The notes: generated by a model from the letters alone, not told the origin. A stretch of DNA of 50,070 nt from an uncultured Collinsella sp. (GCA_900756945.1 CAAELZ010000064.1:1-50070); one strand, 5' to 3'; positions 30,301 to 38,470 are shown, numbered from the stretch's first letter. A program made the numbers and translations.

Positions 30301-30324
30301 GCGGACCTCCCGCCGGTAAGGAAA

Positions 30325-30350
30325 GGGGCTCCCGTGTGTACGGAAGCCCC
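30325..30350 (-). terminator. Intra-operon hairpin after the binding-protein gene
   Basis: GGGGCT (30325-30330) with AGCCCC (30345-30350) and CCGT with ACGG inside; on the minus strand TTTCCTT follows. It lies between binding protein and permease, where partial termination or mRNA protection commonly raises binding-protein levels. Confidence 0.6.
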
Positions 30351-30438
30351 GACAACTCAGTGAGGAAACAGTTTAGCGCAATAAAGCGCATCGTGCGTTT
30401 CCGTATGGTTTCGTAGCGGCCGTTACTAGGCTTGCTGC

Positions 30439-31434
30439 CTAGGCGCCGATCTCGGGCAGCTCGGGAACATTGGTGTCGCCCGTACGGTCGCCAATGCAGA
30501 TCTGCCACAGCTCGGTCCAGGTGCCGTCGTCCTCGATCTTCTTAAGGAAGTCGTTGACAAAGGCGACGCCGTCGGAATCGAGCGGCAGGCCGATACCATA
30601 GGGCTCCTTGCTGCCGAAGGGCTTGCCGGCGATCTTGTACTTACCGGGCTCGCGGACCAGGGCGCTCTGCTGCATGTTGTTATCGATGACGTAGGCGTCA
30701 ACGCGGCCCTGCTGGAGTGCCTGGCGGGCCTCCTCGTCGGTCTTGAACTCCTGCTGGCTGGCCTTGGGGGCGAACTCCTCCAGGATGGCGGGGCCGTTGG
30801 AGCCGGACTGGACGGCGACGTTCTTGTCGGCCAGGTTGTCGACGCTCTTGATGTCGTCGTTATCGGCGAGCACCAGGATAGCCTGCTGGGTGTAGTAGTA
30901 GGGACCGGCGAAGGAGACGAGCTTCTTGCGCTCGTCAGTGATGGTGTAGGTGGCAAAGACAGCGTCGACCTGGCCGTTCTGCAGGACGGACTCGCGCGTG
31001 TCCGAGGTCACCTGGGTGATCTCGACCTTGTTCTCGCCCAGAATGTAGTTGGACAGGAGCTGTGCGATGCCGGCATCGAAGCCGCGGGTCTGACCGTCTT
31101 TCTCGTTGAGGAGGGAGAAAAGTGTGGAGGTCTGAACGCCACCGATCTTAAAGACACCGGCGTCCTTGACGGCCGTGGCCCAGGTGCTGGCGGCGATGGC
31201 GTCGTCATCGGCCTTGGGGCCGTTGTCGACGAGTTTGTCGAATGCCTTGGCATCGAGTATGGTGGAAGCCTCGGTATCTTCGGAGCTTTTGGAGGAGCCG
31301 ACGGCGGAACCCTTGTCGGCCTCGGCGCTGGTGTCGGAGCAGCCGGCAAGACCAAGGCCGGCAACGGTTGCGAAGGTGGCGGCAACGAAGCCGCGGCGGT
31401 CGAGAACGACCTGCTGGGAGAGGTTTTTGCTCAT
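30439..31434 (-). CDS. Glutamate-type ABC transporter substrate-binding lipoprotein
   Basis: A 331-residue solute-binding protein of family 3 (glutamate/glutamine/polar amino acids). The signal carries a twin-arginine-like DRRGFVAA followed by a lipobox LAGC with Cys32, so it is exported and lipid-anchored outside the membrane. A Ser/Asp/Glu-rich linker (~33-60) precedes the binding domain. The domain contains GFDAGIAQLLSNYIL, RKKLVSFAGPYYYTQQAILV and VAVQSGSNGPAIL, as in GluB-like proteins. It is the first gene of the importer operon, with a good promoter at 31478-31507 and a hairpin after the stop. Glutamate is the most likely ligand but is not proven. Confidence 0.92.
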   Translation of the reverse strand: MSKNLSQQVVLDRRGFVAATFATVAGLGLAGCSDTSAEADKGSAVGSSKSSEDTEASTILDAKAFDKLVDNGPKADDDAIAASTWATAVKDAGVFKIGGVQTSTLFSLLNEKDGQTRGFDAGIAQLLSNYILGENKVEITQVTSDTRESVLQNGQVDAVFATYTITDERKKLVSFAGPYYYTQQAILVLADNDDIKSVDNLADKNVAVQSGSNGPAILEEFAPKASQQEFKTDEEARQALQQGRVDAYVIDNNMQQSALVREPGKYKIAGKPFGSKEPYGIGLPLDSDGVAFVNDFLKKIEDDGTWTELWQICIGDRTGDTNVPELPEIGA

Positions 31435-31477
31435 GGTAGAACACCTTTCTCAATAAAATCCCTAGCGGTTGAGTAGA

Positions 31478-31507
31478 GTTATACCCTATCGCGCTCAAAT
31501 GGGTCAA
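31478..31507 (-). promoter_or_regulatory. Promoter of the glutamate importer operon
   Basis: On the minus strand, TTGACC (31502-31507) and TATAAC (31478-31483) are separated by 18 bp, close to a standard sigma-70-type promoter. They lie about 45 bp upstream of the binding-protein start codon. Confidence 0.65.
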
Positions 31508-31553
31508 CACGAAATAACTCAGAAACATACTTACCTTATGGGTAATTCTTCCT

Positions 31554-31581
31554 ACCAAAAAGGGACAGGCACCTTTGTGGT
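31554..31581 (+). repeat. Partial relative of the dispersed palindrome
   Basis: CCTACCAAAAAGGGACAGG (31551-31569) matches the left half of the 42-bp repeat exactly, but the right half is CACCTTTGTGGT. ACCAAAAAGG can still pair with CCTTTGTGGT with one mismatch, so the hairpin shape is kept with a different sequence. Confidence 0.7.
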
Positions 31582-31618
31582 GGTTCTTGCAGATGTGGTG
31601 GCCTGCCTCGCTGCTTTG

Positions 31619-31834
31619 TCTCAATCTGTAACAGGTAGACGAGGAAATGGGTTCTAGCTGTTACAGATTGAGATTATCTCCTTAATGGGATTCGAATGTC
31701 TCAATCTGTAACATCTGGACGGACAAAAGGTCTCTATCTGTTACAGATTGAGACAAACGTCAGGGACTAAGACGTCTTGTCTAGATCTGTAACAGTTAGA
31801 CGGGAATTCGGGCCATAGATGTTACAGATTGAGA
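31619..31834. repeat. Three tandem palindromic units (TCTCAATCTGTAACA arms)
   Basis: Three inverted repeats follow one another with ~80-bp periodicity. Unit A has 16-bp perfect arms (31619-31634, 31658-31673), unit B 17-bp perfect arms (31697-31713, 31739-31755), and unit C 15-bp arms with two mismatches (31780-31794, 31820-31834). Loops are 23, 25 and 25 bases, share a GACG core and a distal CTA/ATA, but differ otherwise. Spacers of 23-24 bases are unrelated. The array occupies the gap between the importer promoter and the dxs terminator. It is not a CRISPR: only three units, each individually palindromic. Confidence 0.85.
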
Positions 31835-31852
31835 TAATCGCGCCGCGAAAAT

Positions 31853-31891
31853 AAAAACCTCCGCAGGGGTGCTTCCCTTGCGGAGGTTTTT
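31853..31891 (-). terminator. Intrinsic terminator of dxs
   Basis: AAAAACCTCCGCA (31853-31865) and TGCGGAGGTTTTT (31879-31891) form perfect 13-bp arms touching the dxs stop codon. On the minus strand TTTTTATTTT follows. Confidence 0.9.
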
Positions 31892-33672
31892 TACTCGTTA
31901 AGTAGCCTAACGGCTTCGGCGGCCATGTTCTCGGCCGTCATGCCGTTCTGAGCGAGCAGCTCGTTGGGGTCGTAGCGGTCGGGGAAGCCCTTGGCGATGC
32001 CAAAGGTGCGCGTGCGCACGGGCGTGCAGGCCAAGTAGCACGCGACGCGCTCGCCCCAGCCGCCGTCCAAGATACCGTCCTCGAGGGTGACGACAACGCG
32101 ATGCTCGGCGACAAGGCTGTCGAGGAACTCGCGGTCGAGCTCGGTTGCAAAGCGCGGGTTGACGAGCGTGGCCTCGATGCCGTACTCGGCAGTCAGACGG
32201 TTTGCCACGCGCTCGCCCAGCTCAAAGAAATCGCCAAGCGCGAGCACGGCCACGTCGCGACCCTGGCACACCACGTTGTAACGAACGGCGCCGTAATCGG
32301 CGTCCTCGGCAGGCGCAAGATCGGGGCGGCTTACCAAGCCAATGCCCGGCACGCGAATCGCCACGGGATGCTCGCGGTGGTCGAGCGACCAGCTCAGCAT
32401 GGATAGGTATTCCTCCATGCAGGAAGGCGCCAGGTAACGCATATTGGGGAGAGCGCCCAGCATAGAAATATCAAAGAACGAAAGATGCGTCTCGGATGTG
32501 GTGCCAAAGATCGATGCGCCAAACACCAGGATGGTTGCGGGGACATCGTTGAGGCACAGGTCGTGCCACAGCTCGTCGTAGGCGCGCTGCAAAAACGTGC
32601 CGTACACACCAAAGACTGGCTTGGCACCCGAGCGCGCAAGCGCGGTGGCAAAGGTCACGGCGTGCTCCTCGGCAATGCCCACATCGACGAACTGTTTGCC
32701 GGCGGCGGCGCGAAGCTCGGGTGTAAAGCCCATGATGTAGGGCGTGGCGGCCGTGATGCCCACGACCTGCGGATCGTGCTCGATGGCGGCGCTGAGCGCC
32801 TCGCCCGTAATGTCGGCATAGGTGCGCGGCGCAGGCTCGCTCGGATGGCCCGGGCAGAGCTTGCGCCCAGTCGCCATGTCAAACGGACCCACATGATGCC
32901 AGCGCTCGGGGTCGCTCTGGGCTGGCTCAAAGCCCTTGCCCTTTGCGGTGGAGACGTGCAGCACGATGGGATGATCGATATCGCGCAGCTCCTGCAGCGT
33001 GTCGACCAGGGCCAACACATCGTTGCCGGTGTCCAGATAGCAGTAGTCGAGCCCCATCGCGCGGAAAACGTTGCGCTCACAGGTGCCGTTGCTGGCGCGT
33101 AGCTCGGCCAGATTGCGATACAGGCCACCGTGGTTTTCGGCGATGGACTGGTCGTTATCGTTGACGATGATGATCAGGTTGCTGTCGAGCTCGGCGGCAT
33201 TGTTAAAGCCCTCAAACGCCAGACCGCCCGAAAGCGAACCGTCGCCAATGATGGTGATGACGTTGTACGCATCACCCGCCAGGTCACGAGCGTGCGCCAA
33301 GCCGCAGCCCAGACTCACCGACGTGGAGGTGTGGCCCATGGCGAACAGGTCGTGCTCGGACTCGTCAGGATTGGCAAAACCAGAGGCCTCGCCGTAGCGT
33401 GCCGGGTCGATATAAGTGTACGCGCGCCCAGTCAGCGCCTTGTGGGCGTAGGTCTGGTGCGAAACATCAAAGACAATCTTGTCGATGGGGGAGTTAAACA
33501 CGCGATGGAGCGCAACCGTAAGCTCAACGACGCCCAGGTTGGGGGCAACGTGCCCGCCGACGGCGGCGGAGCTTTCGAGGATGGCGTGGCGGATCTCGCC
33601 GCAGAGCAGCGGAAGCTCGGCGCGATCGAGAGCCTTGACGTCCTCGGGCGTTGTCGTTTGCGTAAGCAGCAT
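31891..33672 (-). CDS. dxs: 1-deoxy-D-xylulose-5-phosphate synthase
   Basis: Thiamine-diphosphate enzyme that condenses pyruvate and glyceraldehyde 3-phosphate at the entry of the MEP isoprenoid pathway (also feeding thiamine and pyridoxal synthesis). The 593 residues follow the transketolase-like order. HVAPNLGVVELTVALH comes first; VSHQTYAHKALTGR and GHTSTSVSLGCGLA follow. The ThDP/Mg motif is GDGSLSGGLAFEGFNN, then a pyrimidine domain (FVDVGIAEEHAVTFA) and a C-terminal transketolase domain. It is shorter than the E. coli enzyme (~620), and GHTSTS differs from the usual G-x-S-TS wording, matching the short DXS form of many anaerobes. It is monocistronic, divergent from the HD-domain gene. 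Confidence 0.9.
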   Translation of the reverse strand: MLLTQTTTPEDVKALDRAELPLLCGEIRHAILESSAAVGGHVAPNLGVVELTVALHRVFNSPIDKIVFDVSHQTYAHKALTGRAYTYIDPARYGEASGFANPDESEHDLFAMGHTSTSVSLGCGLAHARDLAGDAYNVITIIGDGSLSGGLAFEGFNNAAELDSNLIIIVNDNDQSIAENHGGLYRNLAELRASNGTCERNVFRAMGLDYCYLDTGNDVLALVDTLQELRDIDHPIVLHVSTAKGKGFEPAQSDPERWHHVGPFDMATGRKLCPGHPSEPAPRTYADITGEALSAAIEHDPQVVGITAATPYIMGFTPELRAAAGKQFVDVGIAEEHAVTFATALARSGAKPVFGVYGTFLQRAYDELWHDLCLNDVPATILVFGASIFGTTSETHLSFFDISMLGALPNMRYLAPSCMEEYLSMLSWSLDHREHPVAIRVPGIGLVSRPDLAPAEDADYGAVRYNVVCQGRDVAVLALGDFFELGERVANRLTAEYGIEATLVNPRFATELDREFLDSLVAEHRVVVTLEDGILDGGWGERVACYLACTPVRTRTFGIAKGFPDRYDPNELLAQNGMTAENMAAEAVRLLNE

Positions 33673-33799
33673 CGTTGTGGGTTACTCCATGCGAATCGTG
33701 CGCCGGCACTCCCTCGGCCGGCACAATTGCACAAGACAGTCTCGCACATTTTGGCGTTTGATATGTGACGGCGGCGCGGTAATTCGCCAACTGGTGGGG

Positions 33800-33811
33800 C
33801 AAAACGTTTTG
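33800..33811. promoter_or_regulatory. Perfect CAAAACGTTTTG palindrome between divergent genes
   Basis: A 12-bp perfect dyad centred on CG, in the 228-bp gap between dxs (minus) and the HD-domain gene (plus), flanked by a further imperfect GG...CC pairing. Such CG-centred dyads are typical of LacI-type operators, but no regulator gene is adjacent. Confidence 0.35.
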
Positions 33812-33900
33812 TCCGATGCCATACTGGTAAATTCGATGATGATTTTATTCATTGCGCGCAGGCCGCGGCTTGCCGCCGAGCGCCGCCGGAAGGAGGCCGC

Positions 33901-34458
33901 ATGTCCGATACCGTTCGTGCCGAGAAAATCGCGCGCGAGGTCGACGATGCCGCCCGTCAGCTTGCCCAGGCGGGCCGCTTGGACCTGATGCATGAGTTTA
34001 TCCAACATGGCGATGTGACGGTCTATACGCATGTGACCTCGGTAGCGCGGGCAAGTCTGTCCTTTGCCGAGCGCCTGGGCCGCGTCGGTATCTCCGTCGA
34101 CCGCTTATCGCTGCTGCGCGGGGCCCTGCTGCACGATTACTTTCTCTATGACTGGCACGATCCCGACCCAAGCCATCGACTGCATGGCTTTCGTCACCCG
34201 TTTTTTGCCTTGGCGCGTGCGGAGGAAGATTTTGAGCTGACGCCGCGCGAGCGGAATATTATCGTACGGCATATGTTTCCGCTGGTACCGGTGCCGCCGA
34301 CGTGTCGTGAGGCATGGATTGTGTGCCTGGCGGATAAATGGTGCGCACTGCGCGAGACGATTGCCGGCCGTCTGCCGCGCAAAGGCGGCGCGAACGATTT
34401 GAACGAGGGCCCGAGTGACGGCTCGAGCAAAGAATCGAACGAAAAGAGGAGTGGGTAG
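33901..34458 (+). CDS. HD-domain phosphohydrolase-like protein
   Basis: A 185-residue soluble protein with an HD metal-binding fold. An early His (VTVYTHVTSVAR, ~46), the HD pair in GALLHDYFLYDWH (~80), and later histidines in FRHPFF and VRHMFPL fit HD-superfamily metal ligands. VCLADKWCALRET provides the late Asp. The last ~25 residues are a Ser/Glu/Asn-rich disordered tail. It precedes the CmpB-like membrane gene by 3 bp, as in many Firmicutes and Actinobacteria, so the two are cotranscribed. The substrate is unknown. GGAAGGAGG precedes ATG 33901. Confidence 0.83.
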   Translation: MSDTVRAEKIAREVDDAARQLAQAGRLDLMHEFIQHGDVTVYTHVTSVARASLSFAERLGRVGISVDRLSLLRGALLHDYFLYDWHDPDPSHRLHGFRHPFFALARAEEDFELTPRERNIIVRHMFPLVPVPPTCREAWIVCLADKWCALRETIAGRLPRKGGANDLNEGPSDGSSKESNEKRSG

Positions 34459-34461
34459 ACG

Positions 34462-35481
34462 GTGGGAACCGCGATCGACATGGCATTTGACGGCGCGACG
34501 CTTGCCGCCTGTCCGCTCTCGGCGCTGGTACTCTCGTTTGCCTTCTACGGTTTTTGCGGCTGGGTATGGGAGTCGACAGTCTGCGCCATGCTCAACCACG
34601 GACGCTTTGCCAACAGCGGCTTTTTGCTAGGGCCGTGCTGTCCCATCTACGGTGCGGGCGGCATTGCGTGCTGGTTGCTGCTGCGTGGAATCCCAGACGC
34701 CTCGAGCCAGTTTGTCGCTGCCGCGCTCGTATGCAGCGTGATCGAATATAGCGTGGGCGTGCTGTTGGAAAAAACGACGGGTGCCCGGTTTTGGGATTAC
34801 TCGCATCTGCCGTTTAACCTGCACGGACGCATCTGCCTGTACTGGGCCTGCGCGTTTGGCTTGGGTGCGTTGTGTATTTGCCGTTTAGTGGAGCCGGCAT
34901 TGCTGGGGCTGCTTGGCCATCTGCCGGTGCTAATCGTGCGCTTGGCCGCCTTTATCGTCGCGGTCGCGATGATGGTCGATGCGGTGTGCTCGTTGGCGAG
35001 CTGGCGGCGTCTGTCCGATCAGCTTGAGCGTGTGCGTGCCGACCTTGCCGACCGCATCAATGAGTCGCTTGCCGACGCCTCCGACTCTATGCTCGAACGT
35101 ATTCCCGATTCGGCGATTGACTCGGTGGCGCAGACGCATATCCGCGGTCGCGCCGTTAACGCTTGGCTGGCCGAGCTGGGCGACGCGGCGCTCGATGCCC
35201 TGCGCGAGAAGACTTCGATGCCGACGTTTATCTCGGATGGTGCTCGCGGCCTGGCGCTCGCTGCCCGCCGCGTGGCCGATGCCGCGCCGAGTATGCCGCG
35301 TCCGTCGCTCGGTCGTCGCCTTGCCGGCAAGCGCATGAGCCGCCCGGTACCGAGCGTGTCACTCAGCCGCCGCGACCTACGCTTCTTTAACGCCTTCCCG
35401 CGTCTGCGCATCAATCGTTACGAGGGTGTCATTCGAGCTACCGACCTCCGCGACCGAGCCCGCGAGCTGTTCCGGCGCTAG
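34462..35481 (+). CDS. CmpB-like (putative ABC transporter type IV) membrane protein
   Basis: A 339-residue membrane protein. The N-terminal ~150 residues match the conserved domain known as putative ABC-transporter type IV/CmpB: FYGFCGWVWEST, GFLLGPCCPIYGAGG and RFWDYSHLPFNLHGRICL. Four to five helices are followed by a helical cytoplasmic tail (~185-339) rich in Ala/Arg, which many family members have. Despite the family name there is no ATPase partner, so transport is unproven. The start is GTG 34462 with AGGAG about 10 bp upstream; ATG 34480 is possible. It is coupled with the HD gene 3 bp upstream. Confidence 0.83.
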   Translation: MGTAIDMAFDGATLAACPLSALVLSFAFYGFCGWVWESTVCAMLNHGRFANSGFLLGPCCPIYGAGGIACWLLLRGIPDASSQFVAAALVCSVIEYSVGVLLEKTTGARFWDYSHLPFNLHGRICLYWACAFGLGALCICRLVEPALLGLLGHLPVLIVRLAAFIVAVAMMVDAVCSLASWRRLSDQLERVRADLADRINESLADASDSMLERIPDSAIDSVAQTHIRGRAVNAWLAELGDAALDALREKTSMPTFISDGARGLALAARRVADAAPSMPRPSLGRRLAGKRMSRPVPSVSLSRRDLRFFNAFPRLRINRYEGVIRATDLRDRARELFRR

Positions 35482-35679
35482 CCAGAGCGGAGCCAAGCGA
35501 GCCCTTCTCGTTCGCACGTTTCCCGTTCGTTTCGCGTCCGTTGCCGCGCCGTTTCCAAGATTGCGGTGCCGTTTCCATTCGACAACGCAGCGTTTAACAA
35601 CGCCGTATCTGGTCTACACCAGTTGCCCCTCGGCCGCATCATGAGCGCCGACAACGTTCATGCGACCAAGGGGGAGCGA

Positions 35680-36957
35680 ATGTACGATACGGGATCGACA
35701 ACGTTTATGCTCATCTGCACCATGCTCGTGTTTTTAATGACACCGGGTCTGGCGTTTTTCTATGGCGGCCTGTCCAGGCGCAAAAATGTCATCAACACCA
35801 TGCTTATGTGCTTTGGCGCCATTGGCCTGGTTGGTGTGCTGTGGATTGTTGCCGGCTGGTCGCTGGCCTACGGTGGCGACGGTTCTAGCCCGTTTATTGG
35901 CGGCTTTGACCAGTTGCTGTGCCTGCCGGTGCTCAACCAGGTGCTGCAGGCGGCCGAGGGCAATGCTGCGGATGGTGCCGTCTACCCTCAGATCATCAAC
36001 ATCGCCTTCCAGATGGCGTTTGCCATGATCACCGCCGCTATCGTTACGGGCAGTCTGGCAGGCCGCGTTAAGTTTGGTGCCATGACGGCCTTCCTGGGCA
36101 TTTGGCTGCTCGTGGTCTATGCGCCGCTCGCCCACATGGTTTGGGGCGGCGATGGTTCCTTTATCGGCGACATCATCGGCGCGCTCGACTTTGCCGGCGG
36201 CGACGTGGTACACATTTCGTCCGGTCTCACGGGCCTGATTCTCTGCTTAATGCTCGGCCGTCGTCGCGGCTTTGGCATGGTGAGCTACCGTCCGCATAAC
36301 GTGCCGTTTGTGGCGCTGGGCGCCGGTCTACTTTGGTTTGGTTGGTTTGGCTTTAACGGCGGCAGCGAGTTTAAGGCCGACGCCGTGGCGGCACTCGCCA
36401 TCCTCAACACCGTGACGGCCAGCGCGGCGGGCATGGTCTCGTGGCTTGTCGTCGAGCGCGTGCACACCGGTCGCCCCACGCTGGTGGGTGCCAGCACCGG
36501 TCTGGTTGCGGGCCTTGTGGTGGTCACGCCGGGTGCGGGCTTTGTCGAGCCGTGGGCAGCGCTGGTCATGGGCCTGATCGTCTCGCCCGTCTGTTACCTG
36601 GCCATCAGCCATCTTAAGACCAAGTTTGGCTACGACGATGCGCTCGACGCGTTCGGTTGCCACGGTATCGGCGGCATCTTGGGCGGTGTGCTCACGGGCC
36701 TGTTCTGCGTGCCGGAGCTCTCGTGGACCGGTAAGGGCGGCCTGTTCTACACGGGCGACGTGTCGCTGCTTGTCTCGCAGGTTCTGGGCATTGTGGTGAC
36801 GGTCGTTATTGTGCTGGTGCTCGACTTGGTGATCGCCGCGGTGGTCAAGGCACTGTTCCACGGCAGCCTGCGTGTGGACGAGGCCGACGAGGCGCTGGGC
36901 CTGGATGCGAGTCAGCACGGCGAGAGCGCATACCCTTCCTTCTCGGGACTCGACTAG
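35680..36957 (+). CDS. amt: Ammonium transporter
   Basis: An Amt/MEP/Rh channel that conducts ammonium across the membrane, 425 residues with eleven predicted helices. Hallmarks are FYGGLSRRKNVINTM near the start, DFAGGDVVHISSGLTGL (first pore histidine region), GLLWFGWFGFNGGSE, and DDALDAFGCHGIGGILGG with the second conserved His. The start at ATG 35680 (MYDTGSTTFM) has AAGGGGGAG upstream; the open frame extends 38 codons further without such a site. The PII gene follows after ~145 bp, the classical amt-glnK pair in which PII gates the channel. A ~95-nt imperfect palindrome separates the two genes. No transcription-factor site was recognised upstream. Confidence 0.95.
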   Translation: MYDTGSTTFMLICTMLVFLMTPGLAFFYGGLSRRKNVINTMLMCFGAIGLVGVLWIVAGWSLAYGGDGSSPFIGGFDQLLCLPVLNQVLQAAEGNAADGAVYPQIINIAFQMAFAMITAAIVTGSLAGRVKFGAMTAFLGIWLLVVYAPLAHMVWGGDGSFIGDIIGALDFAGGDVVHISSGLTGLILCLMLGRRRGFGMVSYRPHNVPFVALGAGLLWFGWFGFNGGSEFKADAVAALAILNTVTASAAGMVSWLVVERVHTGRPTLVGASTGLVAGLVVVTPGAGFVEPWAALVMGLIVSPVCYLAISHLKTKFGYDDALDAFGCHGIGGILGGVLTGLFCVPELSWTGKGGLFYTGDVSLLVSQVLGIVVTVVIVLVLDLVIAAVVKALFHGSLRVDEADEALGLDASQHGESAYPSFSGLD

Positions 36958-36961
36958 CGGC

Positions 36962-37055
36962 TTCCCCAGGCACCGCACCTTGGGTTTCAAACCGTCGCTT
37001 GCGTACAAAAGTACGCGGCGCTCCTCTTTCAACCCAATCTGCGGCACCTGGGAAA
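36962..37055. repeat. Long imperfect palindrome between amt and PII
   Basis: TTCCCCAGG...CCGCA...TTGGGTT on the left (36962-36988) mirrors AACCCAA...TGCGG...CCTGGGAA on the right, centred on GCGTAC-AAAA-GTACGC (37001-37016). About two thirds of the ~45 arm positions pair. It could act as a processing site or partial terminator setting the Amt:PII ratio. Confidence 0.65.
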
Positions 37056-37103
37056 CCTGCGTCTCATGTAAAGGGATACGTTGATTATTGAGAGGAATTC
37101 ATT

Positions 37104-37442
37104 ATGAAAAAGATCACGGCAATCGTTCGCGCCGAGAAGCTCGAGGTTCTCAAAGACGCGCTGTTTGCTGCCGATGTTCGCGGCATGACTATCAACCAGG
37201 TGCAGGGCTGCGGTGCGCAACATGGCTGGAAGGAATACGTGCGCGGCAACGAGTTGCTTGTCAACACGATCCCTAAGGTGCAGTTCACCCTTATCTGCGC
37301 CGATGAGCACGTTGACGGCATTGTCGACATCATCTGCAATGCCGCCCGCACCGGTGCCGTTGGAGACGGCAAGATTTGGGTCGAGCCGGTCGAGGAAGTC
37401 ATCCGCATTCGCACCGGCGAACACGGCCCCGCCGCGGTGTAG
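37104..37442 (+). CDS. PII nitrogen-regulatory protein lacking Tyr51
   Basis: A 112-residue trimeric PII (GlnB/GlnK-like) protein that binds ATP/ADP and 2-oxoglutarate and controls AmtB and nitrogen enzymes. It begins MKKITAIVRAEKLEVLKDAL, with GMTINQVQGCGAQHGWKEYVRGNELLVN spanning the T-loop in two conserved blocks, and TGAVGDGKIWV as the C-terminal signature. Aligned without gaps to E. coli GlnB, residue 51 (the uridylylated or adenylylated tyrosine) is Leu (N49-E50-L51), and Tyr46 is Val with a Tyr at 45. The usual covalent modification is therefore not possible at 51; control by ligands alone is likely. It is adjacent to amt and ends at a terminator. Confidence 0.93.
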   Translation: MKKITAIVRAEKLEVLKDALFAADVRGMTINQVQGCGAQHGWKEYVRGNELLVNTIPKVQFTLICADEHVDGIVDIICNAARTGAVGDGKIWVEPVEEVIRIRTGEHGPAAV

Positions 37443-37458
37443 GACAATCTTTCGCCTG

Positions 37459-37492
37459 ACGGGCGTGCCTCTCTTGGGACACGCCCGTTCTC
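37459..37492 (+). terminator. Terminator of the amt-PII operon
   Basis: ACGGGCGTG (37459-37467) and CACGCCCGT (37480-37488) form a 9-bp stem with a 12-base loop, followed by TCTCGTCT; the T-run is weak. Confidence 0.65.
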
Positions 37493-37530
37493 GTCTACAA
37501 TATCGTGCAGACGAAGGAGAGGCATGCCCC

Positions 37531-38388
37531 ATGATCAAGATGTTTGCGAGTGACTTAGACGGAACGCTGCTTAACGCCCTGCACGAGGCGGATGGGACCA
37601 TCCGCCGTGCCATTCGCGAGCTGACTGAGGCTGGTCTGCATGTGGTTCCCGCGACTGGACGCTCGACGTTGCCGATCGGCGAGCATGGCTTTACGGGCCT
37701 AGCGCTTGACGCCTGCTGCTCCAACGGATCCATCGTGCGCGACAGTCATGGCGAGGTGCTCAAGACCTGGACCATCGATCCGCAGATCACCGAGGAGCTG
37801 CTCAAGGAGTTTCCGGATATTTGCTTTGATTGCTCCACGCCCGATGGCATGTACTCGAGCGGTTCGTTCGAGATGCATCAGGCGGGCTTTAAAAAAGACA
37901 GCCCTATCAAGCGCATCGTGATGCGCGGCATGCGTGCGCGTGGCGGGTACCACGAGGAACAGTACTTCGACCAGTCGATCGGTGACATCCTGCGCCACGA
38001 TGTGTGCAAGATCAACTGTCGCGTGACCTCGCCCGAGCTGGAGCGCGACCTTAAGGCGTATCTGGCCGAGCGCTCGGACCGCGTGGTCAACGCGCCGTTC
38101 GATCCGGTGATGTTCGAAATTACGGACGTGGCGTGCAACAAGGGCGAGAGCGTGGCATGGCTGGCGGGCTACTACGGTATTGCCGAGGACGAGGTCGCGG
38201 TCTACGGCGACGGCGGCAACGATATCGCCATGCTCAAACGCTTCCGCCACAGCTACGCGACCAAAAACGCTAGCGATGCAGCTAAGGCCGCCGCGAGCGT
38301 GACCATCGGCAGCTGCATGGTCCATGCCGTCCCCAAACACATGCTCGCCACCATGCGCAAGCAAAACTCCCGCACCGTCATCGAATAA
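37531..38388 (+). CDS. Cof-type HAD-superfamily phosphatase
   Basis: A 285-residue haloacid-dehalogenase phosphatase of the Cof/YidA class. Motif I is FASDLDGTLLN with the nucleophilic Asp, motif II VPATGRS, motif III uses the Lys in NKGESVAWLAG, and motif IV is VYGDGGNDIAML. A C2-type cap lies between. Such enzymes dephosphorylate sugar phosphates, pyridoxal phosphate or flavin precursors; the substrate is not predictable. AAGGAG (37514-37519) supports ATG 37531. The frame stays open far upstream across the PII gene, which is not coding. A hairpin begins at the base after the stop. Confidence 0.9.
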   Translation: MIKMFASDLDGTLLNALHEADGTIRRAIRELTEAGLHVVPATGRSTLPIGEHGFTGLALDACCSNGSIVRDSHGEVLKTWTIDPQITEELLKEFPDICFDCSTPDGMYSSGSFEMHQAGFKKDSPIKRIVMRGMRARGGYHEEQYFDQSIGDILRHDVCKINCRVTSPELERDLKAYLAERSDRVVNAPFDPVMFEITDVACNKGESVAWLAGYYGIAEDEVAVYGDGGNDIAMLKRFRHSYATKNASDAAKAAASVTIGSCMVHAVPKHMLATMRKQNSRTVIE

Positions 38389-38417
38389 TGTGACAAAGGG
38401 ACAGTCCCTTTGCCACA
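38389..38417. repeat. Short hairpin with GGGACAG core after the Cof gene
   Basis: TGTGACAAAGGGA (38389-38401) and TCCCTTTGCCACA (38405-38417) pair with one mismatch around a CAG loop, directly abutting the stop codon. It shares AAAGGGACAG with the 42-bp dispersed palindrome and its 3'-end placement. Confidence 0.7.
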
Positions 38418-38470
38418 ATCTAAATATTGCCTTTACGTGTTGGTACACACGGTGTGCAATAATACTCGCA

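Noticed and set aside
31619..31834. CRISPR array
   Set aside because: Only three units, each a self-contained palindrome with its own variable loop; repeats and spacers do not alternate in CRISPR fashion and no cas gene is present.
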